DNA of 64,000 nucleotides from CAZUDO01 sp964618895 (GTDB lineage: Bacteria; Desulfobacterota; Binatia; DP-6), in NCBI GenBank assembly GCA_964618895.1, contig CAZUDO010000031.1, forward strand, positions 1 through 64,000, read 5' to 3'. The notes below the pieces were generated by a model that did not search any database, had not been told where the DNA came from, and saw nothing but the letters and a program-made list of their open reading frames with translations. Below, one piece after another: positions 1 to 8,195 of the stretch (position 1 is the stretch's first letter; each line of letters begins with the position of its first letter). A program made the position numbers and the translations under genes.

Positions 1-495
1 GCGGACGACACGGTGATCATCTTCTCGTCCGACAACGGCCTCCTGTGGGGCGAACACCGGCTGTGGCAGCAGAAGAACGTGCCCTACGACGAGTCGATCC
101 GCACGCCGCTCATCGTCCGCTATCCGCGCCTGGTGACCGCACCCGGCCAGACGGCTGCAATGGCGTTGAACCTCGACCTCGCGCCGACCATCGCCGACCT
201 CGCGGGCATCGTGCCGTCGGGCCCGGTCGACGGCCTGAGCCTGGTCCCCATCCTCGCGAACCAGCCCACGGCGTGGCGCTCGGACATCCTGCTGCAAACC
301 TGGTCGACACCCGGCAATCGCGTCTTCGCGGGCGTCCGGACCGAGCAGTGGAAGTACCTCGAATACACGACCGGCGAGACCGAGCTCTACGACCTCGCCA
401 ACGATCCCTTCGAGCTGGACAACGTCGCCGCCGACCCAACGACCCAGGCCGTGCGCGACGCGCTCTCTGCCCGGATCACCGAGCTCACGCAGTGA
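1..495 (+). CDS. Sulfatase (arylsulfatase-type), C-terminal part
   Basis: The reading frame is open from the first base, so this is the 3' part of a gene that begins outside the window. The visible 164 residues match the C-terminal half of alkaline-phosphatase-fold sulfatases: an SDNG metal-site motif, then GEH, the conserved QQKN lysine region and a YDES-R-PLIVR block. These are followed by the usual ELYDLANDPFELDNVA segment near the end. Such enzymes hydrolyse sulfate esters. The formylglycine Cys/Ser motif would lie upstream and cannot be seen, so substrate and activity are open. No partner gene follows on the same strand; the next gene is convergent. Confidence 0.85.
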   Translation, partial: ADDTVIIFSSDNGLLWGEHRLWQQKNVPYDESIRTPLIVRYPRLVTAPGQTAAMALNLDLAPTIADLAGIVPSGPVDGLSLVPILANQPTAWRSDILLQTWSTPGNRVFAGVRTEQWKYLEYTTGETELYDLANDPFELDNVAADPTTQAVRDALSARITELTQ

Positions 496-522
496 GCGCA
501 CGATGGAACGGGCGCTTGCCGC

Positions 523-614
523 GCCGGCTTTGCCGGCCGCGGCATGACCTGCGCACGAGGCACCGAACGCCCCACGCTGGCGTCCGATCCCGACCCGAGA
601 CAGGGTCTCGGGTC
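523..614. repeat. Two-hairpin intergenic element, copy 1
   Basis: Two inverted repeats lie between the sulfatase and the convergent aldehyde dehydrogenase. The first is GCCGGC-TTT-GCCGGC (523-537). The second is GACCCGAGAC-AGG-GTCTCGGGTC (592-614), a perfect 10-bp stem that starts three bases beyond the aldehyde dehydrogenase stop codon. The same pair, in the same order and spacing, recurs at 2128-2210. It may act as a terminator for the minus-strand gene, although there is no T-tract. Confidence 0.7.
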
Positions 615-617
615 ACG

Positions 618-2054
618 CTAGCGCTTGTACCTGATCAGCAGATCGAGCAGGCGCCGGTGCCGCTTGGTGTACGGCGGGTAGAAGAGGTGGAGGAGTGACA
701 GGCGCGGGTTCTTGAACACCGGGCGGAGCTTGCTGAACTCGAGGAAGCCTTCGTAGCCGTGGTACTGGCCCATGCCGCTGGCGCCGGTGCCACCGAAGGG
801 CAGGTCGTGCTGCGCCACGTGCAGCATGCAGTTGTTGATCGAGACGCCGCCCGAGATGGTCGCGTAGAGCAGCTTCTCCTCCGTCGCCTTGTCGTTCGTG
901 AACACGTAGAAGCCGAGCGGCCGGTCGCGACCGTTCACGTAGCCGATCACGTCGTCGAGGGTCCGGTAGGTCTTCACGGGCAGGAGCGGGCCGAAGATCT
1001 CGTCCTGCATGATGACCATGTCGTCGGTCACATCCAGCACCAGGTGCGGCGGGATCTTCCGCAGCTCGTCGTGGAAGGGCATCCCCGGCACCAGGGGGAC
1101 GATCTGCGCGCCCTTCTGGCGCGCGTCCTCGAGCGTCGCGCGGAGGCGCCGGTAGGACTTGTCGTCGATCACCGAGGTGTAGCTCGGCTGGTTCGTGTCG
1201 GGATAGCGCGCGGGGAGAATGCGCTTGGCGGCAGCAACGAACCGATCCCGCTTCGCGTCCGGGATCAGCAGGTAGTCCGGCGCGAGACACGTCTGCCCCG
1301 CGTTCAGGAACTTCGCGTACAGGATGCGCGATGCCGCCTCGTCGACGTCGAAGTCGTCGCAGATCACGGTGGGCGACTTGCCGCCGAGCTCGAGCGTCAC
1401 GGGCGTCAGGTTCTCGGCCGCCGCGCGCATCACGGTCCGGCCGGCGTCGGCGGAGCCGGTGAAGATGAGGTGATCGTAGGGCAGGGTGGAGAAGTCCTGC
1501 GCGCGCACGCCGGGCAGGATGGCGAGGGTGTCCTCGGGGAAGACAGCGCGGCACTTCTCGGCCAGCAGCCGGCAGAGGTGCTGCGAGTTGGTGGCCATCT
1601 TCACCATCGCCCGGTTGCCGGCCGCAAGGACGCTCGTCAGCGGCCCGGCGGTGAGGAAGAGGGGGTAGTTCCAGGGCGACACGACCCCCACCACGCCCTT
1701 CGGCTGCGGGATGACGCGATTCGAGCCCGAGGCGAAGAGGATGGAGACGTGCCGGCGCTGGGGACGCATCCATTTGCGGAGGCGTTTGCGGGCGTCGCGG
1801 AGGCCGTCGACGCTCGTGAACAGCTCCGCCATCATCGATTCCTCGAACGCCCGGTGCCCGAAGTCGGCGCTGATGGCCTCGGCGATCGCGGTGGCGTGAT
1901 CAACCAGGACGCGCTCGAGCTTCAGGAGGTTCTCGCGACGTTCCTCGTAGCTCGGGTAGGGATGTCGCAGGTACGCCGCGCGCTGGAGAGCGAAGACCCG
2001 TTGCGCTTCGTTCTCCGGGATGTCGATCCGCCGAGCCTGTGCCGTCTGGGCCAT
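618..2054 (-). CDS. Coniferyl-aldehyde-dehydrogenase-type NAD(P)+ aldehyde dehydrogenase
   Basis: A 478-residue aldehyde dehydrogenase that oxidises an aldehyde to the acid with NAD(P)+. The catalytic glutamate is in LELGGKSP (about Glu222) and the nucleophilic cysteine in GQTCLAPDY (about Cys256). The PWNYP cofactor-binding block lies upstream. The GQTCLAPDY variant and the length fit the coniferyl aldehyde dehydrogenase (CalB-like) subgroup, which acts on aromatic and medium-chain aldehydes; the substrate is inferred. I chose the ATG preceded by GGAGGGACCC, because the in-frame extension upstream has no homology and runs through the hairpin element. It stands alone between two copies of that element. 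Confidence 0.9.
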   Translation of the reverse strand: MAQTAQARRIDIPENEAQRVFALQRAAYLRHPYPSYEERRENLLKLERVLVDHATAIAEAISADFGHRAFEESMMAELFTSVDGLRDARKRLRKWMRPQRRHVSILFASGSNRVIPQPKGVVGVVSPWNYPLFLTAGPLTSVLAAGNRAMVKMATNSQHLCRLLAEKCRAVFPEDTLAILPGVRAQDFSTLPYDHLIFTGSADAGRTVMRAAAENLTPVTLELGGKSPTVICDDFDVDEAASRILYAKFLNAGQTCLAPDYLLIPDAKRDRFVAAAKRILPARYPDTNQPSYTSVIDDKSYRRLRATLEDARQKGAQIVPLVPGMPFHDELRKIPPHLVLDVTDDMVIMQDEIFGPLLPVKTYRTLDDVIGYVNGRDRPLGFYVFTNDKATEEKLLYATISGGVSINNCMLHVAQHDLPFGGTGASGMGQYHGYEGFLEFSKLRPVFKNPRLSLLHLFYPPYTKRHRRLLDLLIRYKR

Positions 2055-2127
2055 GGGTCCCTCCGTTCGATGAGTGATCGCGATACTCGCGCACCCAACC
2101 GGGCTGGAGCAAGCCCACGTCTGCCGC

Positions 2128-2210
2128 GCCGGCTTCGCCGGCCGCGGCACGCTCCCCGCCTTCTCCACCCCGCCAAACTCTCGCCCCGACCCGAGACAAG
2201 GTCTCGGGTC
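2128..2210. repeat. Two-hairpin intergenic element, copy 2
   Basis: This is the second copy of the element at 523-614. It has GCCGGC-TTC-GCCGGC (2128-2142) and GACCCGAGAC-AAG-GTCTCGGGTC (2188-2210). The long stem again begins three bases beyond the stop codon of a minus-strand gene (the MRJP-like lipoprotein), and the flanking bases around both stops are also similar. It could serve as a terminator or be a dispersed REP-like repeat. Confidence 0.7.
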
Positions 2211-2213
2211 GCG

Positions 2214-3320
2214 CTACCGTCCCGGCGTGCCCGCCGCCCCCGGCTGGAAGCGGTAGATCTGATACGGCGCGTTCGCCCGCATGCGCGCGTCGCTGACGAA
2301 CAGCACGTGCTGGAGCGCGCTGCAGGTCACGTACAGCCACCCGTCCGGTCCGAAGCTGAGCCCGTCCGGCCAGCGGAGCCGCGCATCCTTCACCAGCGTC
2401 TGGAGCTTCCGGTCCGGCCCCAAGGCCACGATCGCGCCGTGTTCCGGGTCGGTCAGCAACACCCGATCGGCGGTGTCCGTGCTGAGGCCGTCGCTGAGCG
2501 TCTTCGGGCCGTAGTCCTCGACCCGCGCGGCCAGCGCGTCGGCAGGAAGCGCCTCGTCGGCGAGGTCGCGCGTGCGTACGCGGTAAAGGCGGTCGCCGTT
2601 CACCGGCCCGTAGTAGAGCCACTCGCCGCGCTCGTCGAGCGCGATCGAATCGATGCCGATGGCCAGCCGGTAGAGCCCGAAGATGACCATCTCGCGCTCG
2701 GGCGTGCGCAGGACGTAGTCCTGCGGCAGCACCGACGGGTGCGAGTCGAGCAGGCGGCGGCTGGTGCGGCGGGCGATGTCGTAGACGACCATCGCCGGCC
2801 GCTGTCGGATGGGGCTGGCGTCCGCGATGTAGATGCGCTCGCCGGCCGGGTCGACCTGGAAGTCGTTCAGCATGGAGAGGAAGCCGGCGACCGCGGACGG
2901 GAAGTCGTACTGGTGCACGAGCGCGTTGCTGGCCAGGTCGAAGGCGTAGAGCCGCGGCTGGCCGCGGCCGTAGCGCGCGTAGTCGAGCGCCCACAGGCGG
3001 CCCTGGCGGTCGATGCGCAGCGACAGGAGCGAGTCGAACGCCGGCCCATCGCGACGCGGCCGCTGGAAGGCGGCATCGGGGTAGGGCACCGGCCGGCCGT
3101 TCACCAATTCCAGCAGCTGGTCGGGAGGCGCGCCGTCGGGATGCAACGTGAAGAACACGCGGCCGGTGGCCGAGACGGCGATGTTGCCGGGTGGATAGTC
3201 GAGGTCGACCACCTTCTGCAGGCTCGATCCGGGCAGGAGCGGCGGGCCGGTGCGATCGTCCAGGTAGCGCCGGCTGCAGCCGAGACCGACCAGCAGGAGC
3301 ACGAGCACCAGACGCGGCAT
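2214..3320 (-). CDS. Major royal jelly/yellow-family lipoprotein
   Basis: A 368-residue exported protein. It starts with a hydrophobic signal ending in a lipobox (LLLVGLGC), so it is probably a lipid-anchored periplasmic or outer-membrane protein. The body is a beta-propeller of the bacterial MRJP/yellow (L-dopachrome-tautomerase-related) type. Visible signatures are KTLSDGLSTDTADRVLLTDP and WPDGLSFGPDGWLYV near the C-terminus. Enzymatic activity is unknown for most bacterial members. The start was chosen for the lipobox, since longer readings only add non-homologous sequence. It follows the SCP2 gene by 8 bp and is probably co-transcribed with it. Confidence 0.8.
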   Translation of the reverse strand: MPRLVLVLLLVGLGCSRRYLDDRTGPPLLPGSSLQKVVDLDYPPGNIAVSATGRVFFTLHPDGAPPDQLLELVNGRPVPYPDAAFQRPRRDGPAFDSLLSLRIDRQGRLWALDYARYGRGQPRLYAFDLASNALVHQYDFPSAVAGFLSMLNDFQVDPAGERIYIADASPIRQRPAMVVYDIARRTSRRLLDSHPSVLPQDYVLRTPEREMVIFGLYRLAIGIDSIALDERGEWLYYGPVNGDRLYRVRTRDLADEALPADALAARVEDYGPKTLSDGLSTDTADRVLLTDPEHGAIVALGPDRKLQTLVKDARLRWPDGLSFGPDGWLYVTCSALQHVLFVSDARMRANAPYQIYRFQPGAAGTPGR

Positions 3321-3328
3321 GCGCGTCC

Positions 3329-3670
3329 TCACGTCACCGGGAAGAGCCGCGCGAGCTGGGGGACGAAGGCGGTGTCGCCGGTCACCTGGCACTCGCCGGT
3401 GCGCACGGCGTCCTCGACCGTGCGCTCGCCGCGGGCGATGGCGAGCCACAGATCCGAGTCGATGGTGAGCGTGATGGTCGGCTCGAGCGGGCGCCCGCCC
3501 ATCACCCGGCAGGTGCCGTCGCGGATGACCACCGTCCATTGGCCGGGCTCGCGGCCGAACAGGTCGAACAGGACGACGGCCTCGACCCCCGCTGCCGCGC
3601 CCGGGTCGAACACCTGCGGCAGCCCTTCGACCGCCGCCGATGCCGTCGTCGGCTGGAAGGTGGTCACCAT
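3329..3670 (-). CDS. SCP2 sterol-carrier-domain protein
   Basis: A 113-residue single-domain protein matching the SCP2 sterol-transfer fold. It has a VVLFDLFGREPGQWTVVI strand region, then a GGRPLEPTITLTID block and an LAIARGE segment. SCP2 domains bind acyl-CoA, sterols or other hydrophobic ligands in the cytoplasm. It is the first gene of a two-gene minus-strand unit with the MRJP-like lipoprotein. It is divergent from a small ORF, an SCP2-type thiolase and an OB-fold protein, which suggests a lipid or steroid theme for the locus. The ligand is unknown. Confidence 0.8.
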   Translation of the reverse strand: MVTTFQPTTASAAVEGLPQVFDPGAAAGVEAVVLFDLFGREPGQWTVVIRDGTCRVMGGRPLEPTITLTIDSDLWLAIARGERTVEDAVRTGECQVTGDTAFVPQLARLFPVT

Positions 3671-3792
3671 CGTCCGCCCCGCCTCGCGCGGGGAGCGTAC
3701 CGGCTGGCGGCGGATGCCGCAAGCGTGCGCGGCCAGCGCGCGCGACTCGTCTTGCGCGGGCCACGGGGCGCGTTTATCCTCGCCCCAGGATC

Positions 3793-4074
3793 ATGCGGAG
3801 CGATCGCAGCATCACCGAACGCATCCTGAGCGTGCTGCGCCCCTACGCTTCCAACTGGAGCGGCACGCTCGGCCGCGGCGACCTGGTCATCCCGCAGCGC
3901 GAGATCCCGCGCATCATCCACGACATCGTCGACACCCTGCACGACGACGCCGCCACCCACCAGGAGGCCGGCGACCGCGAGCTGTTCGACGTGCTCATGA
4001 CCGCGCGCCGGAGCGCCTCGGTGCAGGACCAGGCCGATATGCTCCGCCGCCACTTCCTGATCCTTCTCCGCTAG
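3793..4074 (+). CDS. Conserved-looking small protein, function unknown
   Basis: A 93-residue protein that I do not recognise. It is charged, predicted largely helical, and has no signal peptide, membrane segment or cysteine pair. The start is an ATG preceded by CCAGGA. It ends one base before the GTG start of the thiolase gene, so the two are very likely in one transcript and it may be an accessory factor of that pathway. It is divergent from the SCP2 gene across about 120 bp. Confidence 0.6.
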   Translation: MRSDRSITERILSVLRPYASNWSGTLGRGDLVIPQREIPRIIHDIVDTLHDDAATHQEAGDRELFDVLMTARRSASVQDQADMLRRHFLILLR

Positions 4075-4075
4075 C

Positions 4076-5257
4076 GTGCCCGGCGCGCCGCATCCGCTGC
4101 GTGGCGCCACGGCCATCGTCGGCCTGGGCATCACGCCGCAGGGCAAGGTCTACGGCCGCTCGCCGCTCGGGTTCGCGGTCGACGCCGTCGGCTTGGCGTT
4201 GGCCGATGCCGGTCTCGAGCGCAGCGACGTGGACGGGGTGCTGCTCAACCCGGGCCTCGCCTGGAACGACCAGGGCATGGGCTCGTTCCAGCTACAGCAG
4301 GCGATGGGGCTCCGGGATCTGCACCTCTCCGCCACCATGAACCTGGGCGGCGCCACCGCGTGCGCCATGATCCAGCACGCCGCGCAGGCGATCGCCGCCG
4401 GGCTCTGCCGGACGGTCGTGTGCGTGTTCTCGGACGCGCCGCTGAAACCGCCCGCGCCCAAGGGCGAGCGCTCGTCCAGCGCCAGCGCCTACGGCTTCGT
4501 CCGCGGCTGGGAGGCCGCCTACGGCTACTTCGGCGTGAACGCGATGTACGCCCTGGTGGCCCGCCGCCACATGCACGTCTACGGCACCACCCAGGACCAG
4601 CTGGGTGCGGTGGCGGTCGCGCAGCGCGCCTGGGCCAATCTGAATCCGCAGGCGCAGCTCCACGACCAGCCGCTCACGCTCGCCGACTACCAGCGCTCGC
4701 GCTGGATCGTCGAGCCCTTCCACCTCTTCGACTGCTGCCTGGTGTCGAACGGCGGCCTGGCGGTGGTCGTCACCACCGCCGAACGGGCGCGCGCTCTGCG
4801 CCGGCCGCCGGTGTACCTGTGGGGCATGGGCCAGGGCCACCTGGGCGGCGACCCGGCCGACACGCTCACCTCGGGAGCCGTGCTGGCGCGCGAGCCCGCG
4901 TTCCGCATGGCCGGCGTCGGCGTCGGCGACATCGACGTGGTCGAGCTGTACGACTGCTACACCTTCACGGTGCTGGTCACGCTCGAAGACTACGGCTTCT
5001 GTCCGAAGGGCGAGGGCGGGCCATTCGTCGCCGAGCACGTCACCGGCCCGGGCGGGCGGCTCGCCGTCAACACCGGCGGCGGGCAGCTGTCGAGCTTCTA
5101 TATGTGGGGCATGACGCCAGTGTCCGAGGCCGTCATCCAGGTGCGCGGCGACGGGGGTCGCCGCCAGGTCCCGAAGCACGACGTGGCCCTGGTCTCCGGC
5201 AACGGCGGGGTCTTCTCCACCCACTCGACGCTCGTTCTCTCCCGCCAGCTGTCATGA
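4076..5257 (+). CDS. SCP2-type thiolase / lipid-transfer-protein-like acyl-CoA thiolase
   Basis: A 393-residue thiolase-fold protein of the nonspecific lipid-transfer (SCP-x, Ltp-like) group. Visible features are the N-terminal IVGLGITPQG strand, the nucleophile-region NLGGATACAM, the VELYDCYTFTVL block and the C-terminal GNGGVFSTHST motif with the catalytic His. Family members carry out thiolytic or retro-aldol cleavage of branched-chain or steroid side-chain CoA esters, usually together with a DUF35 OB-fold protein. That partner follows here with an ATGA overlap. The start is GTG, one base after the preceding stop. The real substrate cannot be read from sequence. Confidence 0.85.
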   Translation: MPGAPHPLRGATAIVGLGITPQGKVYGRSPLGFAVDAVGLALADAGLERSDVDGVLLNPGLAWNDQGMGSFQLQQAMGLRDLHLSATMNLGGATACAMIQHAAQAIAAGLCRTVVCVFSDAPLKPPAPKGERSSSASAYGFVRGWEAAYGYFGVNAMYALVARRHMHVYGTTQDQLGAVAVAQRAWANLNPQAQLHDQPLTLADYQRSRWIVEPFHLFDCCLVSNGGLAVVVTTAERARALRRPPVYLWGMGQGHLGGDPADTLTSGAVLAREPAFRMAGVGVGDIDVVELYDCYTFTVLVTLEDYGFCPKGEGGPFVAEHVTGPGGRLAVNTGGGQLSSFYMWGMTPVSEAVIQVRGDGGRRQVPKHDVALVSGNGGVFSTHSTLVLSRQLS

Positions 5258-5673
5258 GCGCGCCATACACCAAGCCGCTGCCGCCGATGACGCCCGAGAT
5301 GGCGCCCTTCTGGGAGGCCGCGCGGCGACACGAGCTGGTGATGCAACGCTGCCGGGGGTGTGGGGTGCATCGGTTTCCGGCGCGGGATCAGTGCAGCCGG
5401 TGTCTCGCGCGCGAGGCGGACTGGGTGAGGGTCTCCGGCCGGGGCACCGTCTTCAGCTTTGCGGTGATGCACCAGGTGTACCACCCAGGGTTCGCCGGCG
5501 AGGTGCCGTACGCGGTGGTCGTGGTCGAGCTGGCGGAAGGGGGGCGGGTGGTGTCCAACGTCGTCGGCTGCCCGGTCGCGGCGCTGCGGGTCGGGATGCC
5601 CGTGGAGGTGACCTTCGACAACGTGACCCCCGAGGTGACGCTGCCGAAGTTCCGGCCGGTCACCGACGGCTGA
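5254..5673 (+). CDS. Zn-ribbon OB-fold acyl-CoA-associated protein (DUF35)
   Basis: A 139-residue protein with an N-terminal rubredoxin-like zinc ribbon (CRGCG then CSRCL, two CxxC pairs) and a C-terminal OB-fold (GTVFSFAVMHQVYHP through TPEVTLPKF). DUF35 proteins pair with SCP2-type thiolases, and in the steroid aldolase Ltp2 system they are needed for activity and bind the CoA ester. Its start overlaps the thiolase stop (ATGA), so the two are translationally coupled and probably form a complex. Confidence 0.88.
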   Translation: MSAPYTKPLPPMTPEMAPFWEAARRHELVMQRCRGCGVHRFPARDQCSRCLAREADWVRVSGRGTVFSFAVMHQVYHPGFAGEVPYAVVVVELAEGGRVVSNVVGCPVAALRVGMPVEVTFDNVTPEVTLPKFRPVTDG

Positions 5674-5790
5674 CTCGCTGGCCAACACTCGCAATGGCCG
5701 CGTGGGCGGGGCTGCAACTGGAGGGAAGCGGCTGGCGCGCGCAGGTCCGGGCCCTGAAATTGCTTGACTCCCACCTCGGGGTGAACCAGC

Positions 5791-6006
5791 ATGACGGGCG
5801 CCGAGTTGCTCCGCCGCCTCCAGCGCCTCGGCAAGCAGCGCGGCGTCACGGTTGGGTTCGTGGCGGAGCGCGGAAAGGGAAGCCACGGGACCGTGTACTT
5901 CGGGCAGCGATTCGCGGTGCTGAAGGATCGGACGAAGGAGCTCTCCCCGGGCCTGCTGGCCGCGACGTTGAAGCAGTTGGGCCTTGATCGAGCCGACCTC
6001 CGGTGA
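5791..6006 (+). CDS. hicA: HicA-family mRNA interferase toxin
   Basis: A 71-residue double-stranded-RNA-binding-fold toxin. The GKGSHG motif with the catalytic His is present (residues about 28-33) after an N-terminal helix containing ELLRRLQRLG. HicA cleaves mRNA and tmRNA until bound by HicB. The next gene is a HicB-type antitoxin whose GTG start overlaps this stop, the standard hicAB order. It looks intact. Confidence 0.85.
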   Translation: MTGAELLRRLQRLGKQRGVTVGFVAERGKGSHGTVYFGQRFAVLKDRTKELSPGLLAATLKQLGLDRADLR

Positions 6007-6452
6007 AACGCGGCGCAACGATGGCGTTTAGTTTTCTCTATCCGGCGCGCTTGCGCCGACGCGGCGGCAGGGTCCTGGTCTCGTTCCGAGACGTGCCCGA
6101 GGCACTCACCGAAGCGGACGATCGCCGCGAAGCGATCGCGGCAGCAGAGGACTGCCTCGAGGAGGCGGTGGCGGGTCGCATCCGACGCGGTGACTCCATC
6201 CCGCCGCCGTCGCGACCTGCCGCTGGCGAGGTGCTCGTGACGTTGCCGGTCCTCACAGCGTTCAAGGCGGCGCTCGTTGTTGCGCTCGACCAAGCGGGTG
6301 CCACCCGCCCGCGTCTGGCCGGTCTCTTGCGCTGCAGCGAGCGTGAGGTGGACCGGCTGCTCGACCCGCGGCACCGCTCCAAGCTCGCCCGGCTCGAGCA
6401 GGCGCTCGCCGCGCTCGGTAAGCGGCTCGTCATCGAGATGCGCGCCGCCTGA
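6003..6452 (+). CDS. hicB: HicB-family antitoxin
   Basis: A 149-residue antitoxin. It has the HicB partial RNase H fold at the N-terminus (FLYPARLRRRGGRVLVSF then DVPEALTEADDRREA) and a C-terminal helix-turn-helix region around RPRLAGLLRCSEREVDRLLD. HicB neutralises HicA and represses the operon. The GTG start overlaps the hicA stop; an ATG six codons downstream (6021) is an alternative start. Confidence 0.85.
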   Translation: MKRGATMAFSFLYPARLRRRGGRVLVSFRDVPEALTEADDRREAIAAAEDCLEEAVAGRIRRGDSIPPPSRPAAGEVLVTLPVLTAFKAALVVALDQAGATRPRLAGLLRCSEREVDRLLDPRHRSKLARLEQALAALGKRLVIEMRAA

Positions 6453-6550
6453 TACCGCGGGTACACGCTGCACAGGCTGGGGGCGCTGGGCCGAGTGGCA
6501 GGAGGTCCGTGACTACGGGGCGCGGGCCGCGCTGGAGCCCCCCTTGCTGA

Positions 6551-6862
6551 CTATCGTCGGGATGGTTTCGGCGGTTCCCCGAACAACCCGGCGATGGCCC
6601 CGAATGGGAGCAGCACCGTGTCGAGCGTGAGGGTCAGAGGCATGAGGGTCAGCTTCGCCCCTGGCCCGAAGTCGCGGTCCGCATTCAGCCCACGCGTCAT
6701 GCCGTAGATGTAGTCGCTGTTGTAGTGCCAGTCGTCGTTTCCTTCGGTCTTTGGCGGCGTCGGCGTGGGGCCATCAGCATATGTTTGCCGACCAGCGGTC
6801 ACCAAGACGAGCGTGAGAACTCCAGCCATCAGACCGACGACTTGCTTACGTACAGTCCACAT
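6551..6862 (-). CDS. Small exported YceK/YidQ-like protein
   Basis: A 103-residue protein with an N-terminal hydrophobic signal (VVGLMAGVLTLVLV). Its C-terminal stretch LTLMPLTLTLDTVLLPFGA resembles the 'P-x-x-x-x-DT-LLPF' core of YceK/YidQ-family envelope proteins. No lipobox cysteine is visible, unlike typical YceK lipoproteins. The start ATG is preceded by GGAGGAAGAGCCA. Function is unknown. It is divergent from the LytS kinase gene. Confidence 0.6.
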   Translation of the reverse strand: MWTVRKQVVGLMAGVLTLVLVTAGRQTYADGPTPTPPKTEGNDDWHYNSDYIYGMTRGLNADRDFGPGAKLTLMPLTLTLDTVLLPFGAIAGLFGEPPKPSRR

Positions 6863-7066
6863 TGGCTCTTCCTCCCTTTCGGTGTCCCGTAGGGTCGCCA
6901 CCTATCACGGGATGGTCGGCCCCCGTCCTCTTGGGTAGCCGCATATGCCCGCACCAAGTGCCGATTCGACCGTTCGCCCCGACGCGCCCCCCTCCCCCTG
7001 GCATGCGGCGCCGCATTTGCTGCACGGTAGGCACGGCCGACGGACCTGGAGTAGTATTCCGCCCCC

Positions 7067-8194
7067 ATGCCGCCGGCAGTGATCCCCGTGCCGCACAGCT
7101 CACGCACCAACCGGATGCTGCTCATGGTCTTCGGGTCGGGGACCGCGGTCGGCCTGCACCTGGGGCTCCTGCACCTGTTCCTGTGGCGGAGGCCGATTGC
7201 GTTGCTCGTCTTCCTCGTGCCGAGCCTCCTCTTCGCCGCCCTCATCTACGTCCTCTGGCGCTGGGTGTTCCCGCGCCTGGGCGGACGGACGCTGGTCGCG
7301 CAGGTAGTGGTGCAGGGCGTGGCGTCCGTACTCGCGGTGGGCGTCTTCTCGCTGCTCATGATCGAGACCATCGCCGCGCTGCTCGGCGCGCCGTCGGTGT
7401 TCGGCACGCCGGTCGGATCCACGGAGCAGTTCACCATCACACCCGCCATCCGCCAGGCCAGCGTGCGCCTGTACGCGCTCCTGCCCATCGTGCCGTCGGT
7501 TCTGTTCGCGCTCATCGGCTACCATCAGTACTGGACCCGCATCCTCTCCCTGCAGGACCGCGAGCGGCAGCTGACCGAGCTCGCCGCCACCGCGCAGCTG
7601 GCCGCGCTGCGCGCCCAGATCAACCCGCACTTCCTGTTCAACAGCCTCAACTCCATCGCCCAGCTGATCCACAGCGACCCCGACAAGGCCGAGGCCTGCG
7701 TGCAGCGCCTGGCCGACATCTTCCGCTACATCCTGCGCCGGGCGGAGAAGGAATTCGTCCCGCTGGCCGAGGAGCTGGAGATGGTGGAGGCGTACCTCGA
7801 GATCGAGCGCGCGCGCTTCGGCGACCGGTTGGTGGTCGAGACCCGCGTCGACCCGCAGAGCCTGCACCAGCACATCCCGAACCTCATCCTCCAGCCGCTG
7901 GTCGAGAATGCCATCAAGCACGGGTTGTCGCGCAAGCTGGGCGGCGGCCGGGTGCGGATCGCCGCCAGCGTGGCCGACGGGCTGCTCGTGCTGACGGTGG
8001 GCGACGACGGCCTCGGCATGCCCGATGCGACCCTGGCCGAGGTCTACGACCGCGGCGTCGGTCTCCGGAACCTGCGCGATCGCCTGGCACGACTCTACGG
8101 CCCGGAGCACCTCCCCGAGATCACCAGCGCCCCCGGCAACGGCACGCAGGTCCGGCTCCGGCTCCCGGTGCGCCCCGTCGACATCGCCGCGTGA
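7067..8194 (+). CDS. LytS-type membrane sensor histidine kinase
   Basis: A 375-residue kinase. The first about 160 residues hold four hydrophobic segments. The His_kinase domain follows with QINPHFLFNSLNSIAQL (phospho-acceptor about His188) and then an HATPase with ENAIKHGLSRK (N box) and GDDGLGMPD (G1 box). It autophosphorylates and passes phosphate to the LytTR regulator encoded two bases downstream. No extracytoplasmic sensor domain is evident; the ligand is probably sensed within the membrane domain. Confidence 0.92.
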   Translation: MPPAVIPVPHSSRTNRMLLMVFGSGTAVGLHLGLLHLFLWRRPIALLVFLVPSLLFAALIYVLWRWVFPRLGGRTLVAQVVVQGVASVLAVGVFSLLMIETIAALLGAPSVFGTPVGSTEQFTITPAIRQASVRLYALLPIVPSVLFALIGYHQYWTRILSLQDRERQLTELAATAQLAALRAQINPHFLFNSLNSIAQLIHSDPDKAEACVQRLADIFRYILRRAEKEFVPLAEELEMVEAYLEIERARFGDRLVVETRVDPQSLHQHIPNLILQPLVENAIKHGLSRKLGGGRVRIAASVADGLLVLTVGDDGLGMPDATLAEVYDRGVGLRNLRDRLARLYGPEHLPEITSAPGNGTQVRLRLPVRPVDIAA

Positions 8195-8195
8195 G

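Noticed and set aside
759..4340. Very long plus-strand open frame (about 1190 codons) opposite the aldehyde dehydrogenase, lipoprotein and SCP2 genes
   Set aside because: Composition is arginine, histidine and alanine rich with no family motif; it is the antisense shadow of well-supported minus-strand genes in GC-rich DNA.
5674..5790. Possible terminator between the OB-fold gene and hicA
   Set aside because: No stem longer than about 5 bp and no T-tract could be found.
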